Part shown: piece after piece, positions 16,296 to 27,133 of the stretch
Numbering within the stretch: position 1 is the stretch's first letter
Layout of the letters: every line of letters starts with the position of its first letter
NCBI GenBank assembly: GCA_050729835.1
Contig: JBOHLS010000003.1
Location: 62,001 to 126,000 of the forward strand
DNA from: REEB95 sp050729835
Lineage (GTDB): Bacteria > Pseudomonadota > Alphaproteobacteria > ATCC43930 > CGMCC-115725
Direction: 5' to 3'
Length of the DNA: 64,000 nt
Made by a program: the position numbers and the translations under genes
Notes under the pieces: model-generated
What the model was told of the DNA's origin: nothing
Databases searched by the model: none
The model's input: only the letters and a program-made list of their open reading frames with translations

Positions 16296-17441
16296 TTAAG
16301 TCAGCGCGACGATCTTGCCGTCATCGAGCAGATGGCCGCAATTCAATCGTTTGGCCTCATCGGGCGGATTGCGTACCGCCGCGAGGCCCGCCACCGTGAT
16401 CCAGCCCTCCGCACGCAGCCGTTGCGCGACGTCGCCCGCAGCGTCGACGGGTACGTAAATCCGCCGCGGCGCCGGCGGCTCGGGCAGCGCCTGCAGGATC
16501 GTATCGGTGTAGAGCGTGAAGCCAGTGGCGTCTTCGCCGGCGCCGTCGCCCGTGCGATAGCGTCCGCCGCGGCCGAGCTCGCCGCGTACCGCCTTGGCGA
16601 AGACCATGAAGCTGACGCCGGTGTGATATTCGAAGCCACGATTCTCGACCGGATCGAGGGTCACGACGAGGCCGGGGTCGGAGCGTTTCACCCGCGCGAC
16701 GACCTCGCCCAAACGCGCGCGCTCCGCCGCCGCTGCCTTGGGAAAATCGAGCGCAGCGAGCTTTGCCAAGGATTTCTCCGCCGCGCCCGCGGCCTTGAGC
16801 AACTCGCCGAGCAGCGCCGCCGCCGTGCCGGCGGCCTTGCGCAAGGCGGCGGCGTCCTTGTGATCGAGCGCGCGGCGCACGGCGTCGATCTGGGCCGGCG
16901 CGAGCTTGGCCGCGTGGCAGATCGCCGGCACCAGCGTCGGCAGCGTCAGATCGACCGAGAGCTCCTGCACGCCGAGGCCGCCGAGCGCCTCGGCCGCGAG
17001 CAGGATCGCCTCGGCGTCGGCGCCGACCTCGGACGGGCCGATGAGTTCAGCGCCCACCTGGCCAACCTGGCGCTCGGGCCGCAGCTGGCTGCCGTTGACG
17101 CGCAGAACCTGGCCGGCATAGCAGAGACGCAGTGGCCGCGCGGCTTTCTTGAGCCGGGTCGCGGCGATGCGCGCGACCTGCGGCGTCATGTCGGCCCGGA
17201 CGCCAATCATGCGCCGCGACACCGGATCCATGACGCGGAAGGTGTCCTTCGCCATCGCGGCCCCCGCGCCGGACAGCAGATTGTCCTCGAACTCGGCGAG
17301 CGGCGGCTTGACGCGCTCGTAGCCGTGGCTCGCCAACGCCGCCATCAGCCGCGACACCACCTCGGCTTCGATGCCGGCGTCGGGCGGGAGCAGGTCGCGC
17401 AGGCCTTCGGGCAGCAGCGCCTTGTGCAGCGTCTCGTTCAC
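16296..17441 (-). CDS. hisZ: ATP phosphoribosyltransferase regulatory subunit
   Basis: A 381-residue catalytically inactive paralogue of histidyl-tRNA synthetase that partners the short form of HisG in histidine synthesis. It shows the class II core (LPEGLRDLLPPDA, FRVMDPVSRRMIGVRADMT, RLCYAGQVLR) but lacks the tRNA-binding C-terminal domain. The chosen start is GTG 17441 (VNETLHKALLP), since upstream residues are not family-like. No hisG is in the window. The hisZ-purA order is common in Rhodospirillales. Confidence 0.9.
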   Translation of the reverse strand: MNETLHKALLPEGLRDLLPPDAGIEAEVVSRLMAALASHGYERVKPPLAEFEDNLLSGAGAAMAKDTFRVMDPVSRRMIGVRADMTPQVARIAATRLKKAARPLRLCYAGQVLRVNGSQLRPERQVGQVGAELIGPSEVGADAEAILLAAEALGGLGVQELSVDLTLPTLVPAICHAAKLAPAQIDAVRRALDHKDAAALRKAAGTAAALLGELLKAAGAAEKSLAKLAALDFPKAAAAERARLGEVVARVKRSDPGLVVTLDPVENRGFEYHTGVSFMVFAKAVRGELGRGGRYRTGDGAGEDATGFTLYTDTILQALPEPPAPRRIYVPVDAAGDVAQRLRAEGWITVAGLAAVRNPPDEAKRLNCGHLLDDGKIVALT

Positions 17442-17538
17442 GGGGGCCGGAATAGCGGTTTTGCGACGCGGCGGCAACCGTCCTGCGCCGCGCTCAGCGC
17501 TTAATTTTCGAAGTACCGGGGTCGGAGCCCGGATCGGC

Positions 17539-17658
17539 TCAGTAGTAATAATAGACGTGGTAAGGATGCGGCCGCGGTACGACCACGACGCAACCCGCGA
17601 GCGCGGCGATGAGCGCCAACGCCGCCACAATACGGCCGTATCGGTAAAGCCGAGTCAT
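17539..17658 (-). CDS. very small lipoprotein
   Basis: A 39-residue ORF: a basic start, a hydrophobic run and a lipobox ALAGC, then VVVVPRPHPYHVYYYY to the end. Small lipoproteins with tyrosine/histidine-rich tails like this are common in alphaproteobacteria and have no assigned role. The ATG at 17658 gives a normal signal peptide. It stands alone between hisZ and serA, which are on the same strand. Confidence 0.65.
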   Translation of the reverse strand: MTRLYRYGRIVAALALIAALAGCVVVVPRPHPYHVYYYY

Positions 17659-17791
17659 CGGTCTCTCCACGATCGACGCGAGAGTCTTCAGGACTCTATA
17701 AGGGGCGCGGCTGGCGATCCGTTCCCGCCACACCGCGATCTTTTTCGCCCGTGGCCGGCCGGCCGATAGCGATCAGGGCCGTTCGTTATGG

Positions 17792-19369
17792 TTAGAAGTG
17801 CAGCTCTTTCGCCTGCACGACGTTGGCGATGGCGCGGACCTGAGCGAGGATCGGGTCGCCCAGCTTCTGATCGACCTGGATCAGGCAGATGGCATCCTGG
17901 CCCGGCGCCGAACGGCCGAGATGGAAGGTCGCGATGTTGATCGCCGCCTCGCCCAGCGTCCAACCGAGATTGCCGATGAATCCCGGCTTGTCGTGGTTGC
18001 GGACGAAAAGCATGTGCGCACCGAGCTCGGCCTCGAGCGCGATGCCTTCAACGTCGACGACGCGCGGCCGGTCGCCGCCAAACAACGTGCCGGCGACGCT
18101 GCGCGCGCCGTTCGCCCCCTGCACGGTGATGCGGATCAGGGTCTGGAAGTCGCTCGGCTCGGTGCTGCGCGTCTCGGCGACGGCGATGCCGCGGTCCTTG
18201 CACACCACCGGCACGTTGACCATGTTGACCGAATCGAGCTGCGGCGCCAGCAGCGCGGCCAGCGCGATCGCGGTCAGCGGCTTGACGTTGAGCTCGGCCG
18301 CGTGGCCTTCGTATTCGATGGCGACGCCCTTGAGCCCGGCATCGGTCAGCTGGCCAGCGAACGAGCCGAGCTGCTCGACGAGCTTGATGTAGGGCCGGAG
18401 CCGCGCCGCTTCCTCGGCCGAAAGCGACGGCATGTTGAGCGCGTTGGTCACCGCGCCGGAGACAAGATAATCCGCCATCTGCTCGGCAACCTGCAGCGCC
18501 ACGTTCTCCTGCGCCTCGACCGTCGCGGCGCCGAGATGCGGCGTGGCGACGACGTTCGGATGGCCGAACAGCAGGTTCTCCTTGGCCGGCTCGACCGGGA
18601 AAACGTCGATCGCCGCGCCCGCCACCTGACCCGCATCGAGCGCCGCCTTCAGATCCACCTCGACAACCAGTCCGCCGCGAGCACAGTTGATGAGGCGCAC
18701 GCCCTTCTTGGTCTTGGCCAGCGCCTTGGTACCGATGATGTTCCGCGTCGCGTCGGTCAACGGCGTGTGCAGGGTGATGAAATCCGCTCGCGCCAGCAGC
18801 TCGTCGAGTTCGACCTTCTCGACGCCGAGCGCGACCGCACGTTCCGGCGACAGGAACGGGTCGTAGGCAATGACTTTCATCTTGAGGCCAATGGCGCGGT
18901 CGGCGACCACCGAGCCAACATTGCCGCAACCAACCACGCCGAGCGTCTTGCCGGTCAGCTCGACGCCCATGAACTTGGATTTCTCCCACTTGCCGGCCTG
19001 GGTCGAGCGGTCGGCGGCCGGCAGCTGCCGCGCTAGCGCCAGCATCAGGGCGATGGCGTGCTCCGCCGTGGTGATGGAATTGCCGAAGGGCGTGTTCATC
19101 ACCACGATGCCGCGCTGGGTGGCAGCCGGCACGTCGATGTTGTCGACGCCGATGCCGGCGCGGCCGATCACCTTGAGCTTCCTGGCAGCGTCGATCACCG
19201 GCTTGGTCACTTTCGTCGCCGAGCGCACGGCCAAGCCATCGAACTCGCCAATGGTCTTCTTGAGCTCGTCCGGCGTCAGCTTGGTATTGACCACAGTCTC
19301 GATTCCGCGTTCCTTGAAAACCGCGACCGCGCGCGGGCTCAACACATCCGCAATCAGCACCTTGGGCAT
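17792..19369 (-). CDS. serA: D-3-phosphoglycerate dehydrogenase (long form)
   Basis: Oxidises 3-phosphoglycerate to 3-phosphohydroxypyruvate, starting serine synthesis. At 525 residues it is the long form with an intervening domain and C-terminal ACT domain (about residues 453-525). Visible motifs are GRAGIGVDNIDVPAATQRG, the NAD loop GVVGCGNVGSVVADRA and the catalytic histidine in HLGAATVEAQENVA. It follows serC by 11 nt on the same strand, so the serC-serA operon makes the first two serine enzymes and could feed CysE. Confidence 0.95.
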   Translation of the reverse strand: MPKVLIADVLSPRAVAVFKERGIETVVNTKLTPDELKKTIGEFDGLAVRSATKVTKPVIDAARKLKVIGRAGIGVDNIDVPAATQRGIVVMNTPFGNSITTAEHAIALMLALARQLPAADRSTQAGKWEKSKFMGVELTGKTLGVVGCGNVGSVVADRAIGLKMKVIAYDPFLSPERAVALGVEKVELDELLARADFITLHTPLTDATRNIIGTKALAKTKKGVRLINCARGGLVVEVDLKAALDAGQVAGAAIDVFPVEPAKENLLFGHPNVVATPHLGAATVEAQENVALQVAEQMADYLVSGAVTNALNMPSLSAEEAARLRPYIKLVEQLGSFAGQLTDAGLKGVAIEYEGHAAELNVKPLTAIALAALLAPQLDSVNMVNVPVVCKDRGIAVAETRSTEPSDFQTLIRITVQGANGARSVAGTLFGGDRPRVVDVEGIALEAELGAHMLFVRNHDKPGFIGNLGWTLGEAAINIATFHLGRSAPGQDAICLIQVDQKLGDPILAQVRAIANVVQAKELHF

Positions 19370-19380
19370 GGCGGCGACTC

Positions 19381-20538
19381 TCAAGCGGCCGCGGCGCGAC
19401 GGACTTCGGCGAAAGCCCAGTCGAGCCACGGCAACAACGCCTCGACGTCGCGCGTCTCGATCGTCGCGCCGCACCAGATGCGCAGCCCGGGCGGCGCGTC
19501 GCGGTGGCCGGCGATGTCGTAGGCGACGCCCTCAGCGTCGAGCAGCGCCTCGATGCGCTTCACCTGGGAGCGCTGGGCATCGGGCGCCAGGCGCAGGAAC
19601 CAGTCGTCCGCGACCTTGAGACAGACCGAGGTGCAGGAACGGACCTTGGGATCGGCGACCAGGAAGTCGATCCATTCGGATTTCGCGACCCAGCGGGCGA
19701 TGACGGCGAGATTGGCCTCGCTGCGCGTCTTGAGTGCTGGCAACCCGCCGATCGACTCGGCCCATTTGAGGCCGTCGATCGCGTCCTCGACCGCCAGCAT
19801 CGAGGGCGTATTGATGGTTTCCTCGTTGAAGATATTTTCGGCGAACTTGCCCTTGCTGGTGAGGCGGAAAATCTTGGGCAACGGCCAGGCCGGCTGGTAA
19901 GTCTCGAGCCGCGCGACCGCGCGCGGCGACAGCGCGAGCATGCCGTGCGCCGCCTCGCCGCCCAGCACCTTCTGCCAGGACCAGGTGACGACGTCGAGCT
20001 TAGGCCACGGCAAATCCATGGCGAAGACCGCCGAGGTTGCATCGCAGATCGTCAGGCCCTGGCGATCGGCCTTGATCCAGTCGCCGTCGGGAATCCGCGC
20101 GCCCGAGGTCGTGCCATTCCAGGGAAAGACCACGTCGCGGTCGGTGTCCACCTTGGCGAGATCGGGAATCGCGCCATAGGGCGCGCGCATGACGCGCAAA
20201 TCGGCGAGCTTCAGCTGTTTCTCGACGTCGGCCGCCCAGCCTTCGCCGAACACCTCCCAGGCCAGCAGATCGACGCCGCGCGCGCCCAGCAGCGACCACA
20301 TCGCCATCTCGACCGCGCCGGTATCAGAAGCGGGCACGATGGCGAGTCGGTAATCCTTGGGGATGCCGAGCAGGCGGCGCGAGCGCTCGACCACCTCTTT
20401 CAGCTTGGCCTTGCCTGGCTTGGAGCGATGCGAGCGACCGAACAGGCCGGATGCGAGTGCGGGCAAGCTCCAGCCAGGACGCTTGGCGCAAGGACCGGAC
20501 GAAAATGACGGATTGGCGGGCCGAGAATTCGGCTTCAT
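19381..20538 (-). CDS. serC: phosphoserine aminotransferase (alphaproteobacterial type)
   Basis: A PLP transaminase of 385 residues that converts 3-phosphohydroxypyruvate to phosphoserine. It starts with the subgroup's NPSFSSGPCAKRPGW motif; TSGARIPDGDWI and the PLP lysine in SWQKVLGGEAAHGM follow. It belongs to the subgroup related to Methanosarcina/alphaproteobacterial SerC. A serC-type leader RNA hairpin covers its ribosome site. serA follows 11 nt downstream. Confidence 0.94.
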   Translation of the reverse strand: MKPNSRPANPSFSSGPCAKRPGWSLPALASGLFGRSHRSKPGKAKLKEVVERSRRLLGIPKDYRLAIVPASDTGAVEMAMWSLLGARGVDLLAWEVFGEGWAADVEKQLKLADLRVMRAPYGAIPDLAKVDTDRDVVFPWNGTTSGARIPDGDWIKADRQGLTICDATSAVFAMDLPWPKLDVVTWSWQKVLGGEAAHGMLALSPRAVARLETYQPAWPLPKIFRLTSKGKFAENIFNEETINTPSMLAVEDAIDGLKWAESIGGLPALKTRSEANLAVIARWVAKSEWIDFLVADPKVRSCTSVCLKVADDWFLRLAPDAQRSQVKRIEALLDAEGVAYDIAGHRDAPPGLRIWCGATIETRDVEALLPWLDWAFAEVRRAAAA

Positions 20539-20543
20539 CGAGT

Positions 20544-20586
20544 CTATTCCTTCCAGAATAGCTGCGCCCCGTTGGGGGGGCGTGTC
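20544..20586 (-). ncRNA. serC leader RNA motif
   Basis: Just before serC the minus-strand leader holds two hairpins: a GC-rich one (20565-20582, stem CGCCCC with GGGGCG) following ACACG, and CTATTC-TGGAAG-GAATAG (20544-20561), whose loop and 3' arm contain the Shine-Dalgarno. This arrangement matches the serC RNA motif described upstream of alphaproteobacterial serC genes. A translational control role is probable but the ligand or signal is unknown. Confidence 0.72.
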
Positions 20587-20635
20587 CCGCCGATGAAACT
20601 AGAAGCCTTCGCCGGTCGCGTCAATCGCGCGCGAT

Positions 20636-21085
20636 TCAGACCGGCCGCCGGCGCAACATGTGCATGGCGGTATAGGTCAGCACCGCCTCGCCGTGCTGGT
20701 TGAGGTAGCGATAGGCGCCACGCATGATGCCGCGGTCGGGCTTCGATTGCGACGGGCGGCTCTCGACCACCTCCATCTCGACGCGCAGCGTGTCGCCAGG
20801 CCGCACCGGCTTGAGCCAGCGCAGCTCGTCGAAGCCGGGCGATCCCATGCTCGCCGCGGCGAGGATGCCGGTGTCCCAGATCAACCGGAAGCCGAGCGCC
20901 AGCGTCTGGAAGCCGCTGGCGATCAGGCCGCCGTAGATCGTCTGTTTCGCCGCCGTCGGGTCGAGGTGAAACGGCTGCGGATCGTAGAGTTTGGCGAATT
21001 CGAGAATCATGTCCTGGGTAACGGTCTTGGTGACGGTGGCGAACCTGTCGCCGACCTTAAAATCATCGAAATAGCGCTCAGCCAT
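20636..21085 (-). CDS. MaoC-like (R)-specific enoyl-CoA hydratase
   Basis: A 149-residue single hot-dog protein. The hydratase signature is recognisable as EFAKLYDPQPFHLDPTAA (catalytic Asp and His near residues 35-40) followed by YGGLIASGFQT. Proteins of this type hydrate enoyl-CoA thioesters, but the substrate is not evident. It ends in a partly conserved arginine-rich MLRRRPV. It lies 50 nt upstream of the serC leader on the same strand. Confidence 0.88.
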   Translation of the reverse strand: MAERYFDDFKVGDRFATVTKTVTQDMILEFAKLYDPQPFHLDPTAAKQTIYGGLIASGFQTLALGFRLIWDTGILAAASMGSPGFDELRWLKPVRPGDTLRVEMEVVESRPSQSKPDRGIMRGAYRYLNQHGEAVLTYTAMHMLRRRPV

Positions 21086-21120
21086 CGCCTGCTCCCCGTT
21101 GTCGCGCGCGGCAATCTAGC

Positions 21121-21531
21121 TCAGCGTCGGGCGATGGTGAACGCGCGTTCCGAGCGGGTCAGGCCAATGTGCGGGTAATAGCTCATCGCCTTGGGGGCCG
21201 AGAGCAGGATCAGCGTCGTGTCGAGGCCGGCGATGATGTGGGTGCGACGGATCAGTTCCTTGCCGATGCCGCGCCGCTGCCAGGCGACGTCGACGGCGAG
21301 GTCCGAGAGATAGCAGCAATAGGCGAAATCGGTCAGCGCCCGCGATATACCGACCAGCAGGCCCTTGGCATCGCGAGCACACAGCCGGATGTCGGCGTGC
21401 TCGAGCATGCACGCGATGCGGCCGCGATCGTCGACCGGCCGCCGTTCGGCCAGGGTCGAGCGCCGCAGTACGTCGAGGAACTCATCGGCGCCGAGCGCGG
21501 GTTCGTCGGCGTAGCGAATGGCGTCGGACAT
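21121..21531 (-). CDS. GNAT family N-acetyltransferase
   Basis: A 136-residue GNAT enzyme. The acetyl-CoA-binding motif A appears as LSDLAVDVAWQRRGIGKELIRR (the Q/RxxGxG/A loop is QRRGIG), and YYPHIGLTRSERAF is the C-terminal family segment. Substrate unknown. The ATG at 21531 has an AAGGGAAG ribosome site. Its first 50 nt overlap the 3' end of thiD in another frame, so the two genes are probably translationally linked. Confidence 0.82.
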   Translation of the reverse strand: MSDAIRYADEPALGADEFLDVLRRSTLAERRPVDDRGRIACMLEHADIRLCARDAKGLLVGISRALTDFAYCCYLSDLAVDVAWQRRGIGKELIRRTHIIAGLDTTLILLSAPKAMSYYPHIGLTRSERAFTIARR

Positions 21532-22339
21532 GCTTCCCTTGCGTTTGGTGTTCGGATAACGGCGCGTGGCCGAGCGGTCCGCGGCCATGGCCCAATCCCG
21601 GCGCGTTGCGGATCGCCTGCTGCACGAAGGCATGGGCGCGTTCGACCGCCGGCCGCAACGCCAAGCCCTGCGCCAGGCCGGCGGCGATGGCCGAGGCATA
21701 GGTGCAGCCAGTGCCATGCGTCGCGCGTGTCTTCTGGCGGGGTGCCGCGAGCACGAAGCTGTCGCGCGGCGTCGCCACGAGGTCGGTCAGGGTCGCGCCC
21801 GGCAAATGGCCGCCTTTCACCACCACCGCCCGCGCGCCAAGGCGGAGCAGCGCGTCGGCGGCGCGGCGCATGCCGTCGAGATCGGCAACGGTGAGGCCGG
21901 TGAGCATCGCCGCCTCGGGAACGTTGGGCGTGACCACGGCAGCACGCGCAATGAGGCGGCGCTTCAGCCGTTCGATGCCGGGCTCGTCGAGCAGCACCGT
22001 ACCGCTGGTGGATCCGATCACCGGGTCGACAACCAGCGGCACGTTTGGCGCCAGCGCCGCGAGCACATCCGCCACCGCCTCGACCGCCACCGCATCGACC
22101 AGCATACCGGTCTTGATCGCGTCGGCGCCGAGATCGGACAGCACGGCTTCGATCTGGCGGCGCACGAAATCGGGCCCGACCGGCAATACCCCGGCGACGC
22201 CGAGCGTGTTTTGCGCGGTCAATGCGGTGACGGCGGTCGCGGCATAGCCGCCCAGCGCCATGACGGTCTTGAGATCGGCCTGGATGCCCGCGCCGGCCGA
22301 GGAATCCGAGCCGGCGACGATGAGCACGCGGCCGGTCAT
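21482..22339 (-). CDS. thiD: hydroxymethylpyrimidine kinase / phosphomethylpyrimidine kinase
   Basis: Phosphorylates HMP and HMP-P in thiamine synthesis. The 285-residue ribokinase-fold protein shows IVAGSDSSAGAGIQADLKT at the N-terminus, DPVIGSTSG, VVKGGHLPG and the anion-hole/catalytic THGTGCTYASAIA near residue 225. The last ~20 residues are an arginine-rich tail beyond the usual family end and overlap the GNAT start by 50 nt. Its ATG overlaps the glmM stop by four bases. Confidence 0.93.
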   Translation of the reverse strand: MTGRVLIVAGSDSSAGAGIQADLKTVMALGGYAATAVTALTAQNTLGVAGVLPVGPDFVRRQIEAVLSDLGADAIKTGMLVDAVAVEAVADVLAALAPNVPLVVDPVIGSTSGTVLLDEPGIERLKRRLIARAAVVTPNVPEAAMLTGLTVADLDGMRRAADALLRLGARAVVVKGGHLPGATLTDLVATPRDSFVLAAPRQKTRATHGTGCTYASAIAAGLAQGLALRPAVERAHAFVQQAIRNAPGLGHGRGPLGHAPLSEHQTQGKHVRRHSLRRRTRARRR

Positions 22340-23712
22340 TCGGCCGCGCTTTCCTCCGCGCGTCCCGCCGCGATCACCGCCGCGGCGACGATCTCGACGA
22401 TTTCGGTCACCAGCGCCCGGTCCTCGCCTTCGGCCATGATGCGGATCAGCGGCTCGGTGCCGGATTTGCGCACCAGAAGACGGCCCGCCTTGCCGAGACG
22501 CCGCTCGCCGGCAATGATCGCCGCTTTGACCGTGCGATCGTCGAGCAGGTTGACGCCGTTGATCCGGACATTGCGCAGCAGCTGCGGCACCGGCTCGAAG
22601 ACCTTGCAAACCTGGCTTGCCGGCGCGCCGGTTTCGACCACCGCCGCGAGCACCTCAAGCGCCGCAATCAGACCGTCGCCCGTCGTGGAATAGTCGCCCA
22701 AAATGATATGGCCCGATTGCTCGCCGCCGAGATTGCTGCCAAGGCGGCGCATGGTCTCGACGACATAGCGGTCGCCGACCTGGGTGCGCGTCACCGCGAC
22801 GCCGTTGCCGGCGAGATGGCGCTCGAACCCAAGATTCGACATCACGGTCGCAACCAGGCCAGATTTCGCCAGCCGGTCGCCGCGGTGCCAGTTGAGCGCG
22901 ATCAACGCCATGAGCTGGTCGCCATCGAGGATGCGGCCGTGCTCGTCGGCCATGATCAGGCGGTCGGCATCGCCGTCGAGCGCTATGCCGAGATCGGCGC
23001 CGTGCGCCACGACCGCTTCCTGCATGGTCTCGGGCGCGGTGGTGCCGCATTTGCGGTTGATGTTGAGGCCGTCGGGCGCGACGCCCACCGGCACGACTTC
23101 GGCGCCCAGCTCCCACAGCACCGTGGGCGCGACCTTGTAGGCCGCGCCGTTGGCGCAATCCACGACGACCTTGAGGCCGTCGAGCCGCAGGCGTTTGGGG
23201 AAGGTGCTCTTGACGAATTCGATGTAGCGGCCGCCGGCGTCGTCGAGGCGCTTGGCGCGGCCGAGTCCCTTGGACGTCGCGCGCTGGTCGGCGGCGCGGT
23301 CGAACGCAACCTCGATCTGGGCCTCGATCTCGTCGGACAGCTTGAAACCGTCGGGACCGAAGAGCTTGATGCCGTTGTCCTCGAACGGATTGTGCGAGGC
23401 CGAGATCATCACGCCGAGATCGGCGCGCAACGATCGCGTCAGCATGGCGATCGCCGGCGTCGGCAGCGGGCCGACCAGCACCACGTCCATCCCCATGGCG
23501 ATGAAGCCCGAGGTCAGCGCCGGCTCGATCAGATAGCCCGACAGCCGCGTGTCCTTGCCGATGACCGCGAGATGGCGGTGATCGCCGCGGCGCAGCACGA
23601 AGGCCGCCGCCATCGCCACCTTGAGCGCGATGTCGGCGGTCATCGGCTCGCGATTGGCGGTGCCGCGGATGCCGTCGGTGCCGAACAGCTTGCGCGTCGT
23701 CGATTTCACCAT
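22336..23712 (-). CDS. glmM: phosphoglucosamine mutase
   Basis: Converts glucosamine-6-P to glucosamine-1-P for peptidoglycan and LPS precursors. The 458-residue protein begins KLFGTDGIRGTANREPMT and has the phosphoserine loop MISASHNPFEDNGIK, the metal loop DGDADRLIM and the GEQSGHI segment. It follows ftsH by 22 nt, a common order in proteobacteria. Confidence 0.96.
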   Translation of the reverse strand: MVKSTTRKLFGTDGIRGTANREPMTADIALKVAMAAAFVLRRGDHRHLAVIGKDTRLSGYLIEPALTSGFIAMGMDVVLVGPLPTPAIAMLTRSLRADLGVMISASHNPFEDNGIKLFGPDGFKLSDEIEAQIEVAFDRAADQRATSKGLGRAKRLDDAGGRYIEFVKSTFPKRLRLDGLKVVVDCANGAAYKVAPTVLWELGAEVVPVGVAPDGLNINRKCGTTAPETMQEAVVAHGADLGIALDGDADRLIMADEHGRILDGDQLMALIALNWHRGDRLAKSGLVATVMSNLGFERHLAGNGVAVTRTQVGDRYVVETMRRLGSNLGGEQSGHIILGDYSTTGDGLIAALEVLAAVVETGAPASQVCKVFEPVPQLLRNVRINGVNLLDDRTVKAAIIAGERRLGKAGRLLVRKSGTEPLIRIMAEGEDRALVTEIVEIVAAAVIAAGRAEESAAE

Positions 23713-23734
23713 GCCCCCTGGAGTGCGGAGCGGC

Positions 23735-25681
<1,947 letters not shown>

Positions 25682-25793
25682 GAATCCAAAGGCCCTTCCA
25701 TGCCGAACCGACCCCCTGTCGTCCCGCAGGCTTCAGGGCCGGATGACCCGCCCCCCTCGCCTTATAATGTTACTACATAAGAAGACTTTGCGC

Positions 25794-27128
25794 TTAAACA
25801 ACTGTTACCCCCAGACCCGACAACGGCCGCAACGGCGCGAAAACCGCGATTTCGCGGTCGGCGAGAGAAGTGTTAATTCCGGGGCGCCGCCAACCCAGCG
25901 ACGGCACGGCCGCCAGCCCGGCGGCATCGAACAGGGCCGGCAGCGTCATCCGCACCGCAGAGGGCAGTTCCTCACCGCAACCTTCAGCCGCCAGCCGCGT
26001 CGCGCCGACGCTGCCGAGGGGCCCCATCAGCAGCCCCGCCGGCGCGTCGTTCGGCAGGGCGACGGCAAACCGTCCATCCCATTGCAGCCGCGTCCCAGGC
26101 GGCACGACGCACCGATCGGCAACGGCGGCCGCCTCGCGGCAAACCAAGACATGGGCTGCTTTGGCCACCAGCCGGCAGCCGCCCAGCGTCCGTCCGCCGC
26201 CGATGGCGTCGGGCAGCGCCGTGTAGAGTCGTTCGAGCTGTTCGAGCCGGACCGGATAATCCGCACCGCTCACAGTCGTCAGCACGGCGGCGAGCGCGCG
26301 CAGCCCGGCTTCCACCGGCGCCTGCTTGAGAGCCGCGGCATCGACGCGGGCGTAGCCCAGTGGATCGAGTGCGACGGCGCGCGCCAATGTCGCCGCAACC
26401 AGCGTTTCGAGCGCCGCCCGGGCGCGTGCCAGATGCGCGGCCGTTGCCGCCAACCGCTCCGCCGACAGCCCCTCTTCGACCAGGAACGCGCGCGCCGTCC
26501 GGAAACGCACGCGCTGAAACGCGGGATCGCGATTCATCGGATCCTCGACATGCGCCACGTCGAGCGCGCGCAGGGTCGCGCGCAGCCGTTCGGGCGGGAC
26601 CGTCAGCAACGGCCGCAACACGCGGCACACCCGCCGGACGCTGAGAGGCGCGATGCCGGCCAAACCATCCAGCCCGCTGCCGCGCGCCAGGCGCATGAGC
26701 AGCGTCTCGGCCTGGTCGTCGCGCTGATGCGCCGTCAGCAGGTGAAGAACGCCATGGTCCTCGCACCAGGTTTCGAGCAGCCGATAGCGCGCGCGCCGTG
26801 CCGCGTTCTCGAGGTTGGCGGCAGGCAGCGCCTCGGCGCAAACCAGAATGCGATGCGCGATGCCGCAGGCGGCGAGCGTGCGGCCGACGCCATCGGCCTC
26901 GCGCGCCGATTCCGGCCGCAAGCGATGATCGACGATCAGCGCAGTCACGGCGCCGCCGCGGCTCCGCGCCCAGCGGTCGGCGAGCACGACGAGCGCCATG
27001 CTGTCGCCGCCGCCGGAGCACGCGACGGCAAGATGCGGGCCGGCTTCGAACGGCGCAAACCGCGCCATCAGCCGGTCGAATTTCGCCGTCGTGAGCGGCG
27101 TTATCGAGCCGGCGACGGTGCCTTCCAT
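25794..27128 (-). CDS. tilS: tRNA(Ile)-lysidine synthase
   Basis: Attaches lysine to C34 of the AUA-reading tRNA-Ile, an essential step. The 444-residue protein has the PP-loop SGGGDSMALV near residue 38, DHRLRPES, and TAHQRDDQAETLLMRLARGSG. The rest is more variable, as usual for the family's C-terminal domains. It sits between cpoB (5-nt gap) and ftsH, its usual place in this phylum. Confidence 0.93.
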   Translation of the reverse strand: MEGTVAGSITPLTTAKFDRLMARFAPFEAGPHLAVACSGGGDSMALVVLADRWARSRGGAVTALIVDHRLRPESAREADGVGRTLAACGIAHRILVCAEALPAANLENAARRARYRLLETWCEDHGVLHLLTAHQRDDQAETLLMRLARGSGLDGLAGIAPLSVRRVCRVLRPLLTVPPERLRATLRALDVAHVEDPMNRDPAFQRVRFRTARAFLVEEGLSAERLAATAAHLARARAALETLVAATLARAVALDPLGYARVDAAALKQAPVEAGLRALAAVLTTVSGADYPVRLEQLERLYTALPDAIGGGRTLGGCRLVAKAAHVLVCREAAAVADRCVVPPGTRLQWDGRFAVALPNDAPAGLLMGPLGSVGATRLAAEGCGEELPSAVRMTLPALFDAAGLAAVPSLGWRRPGINTSLADREIAVFAPLRPLSGLGVTVV

Positions 27129-27133
27129 GGCGT

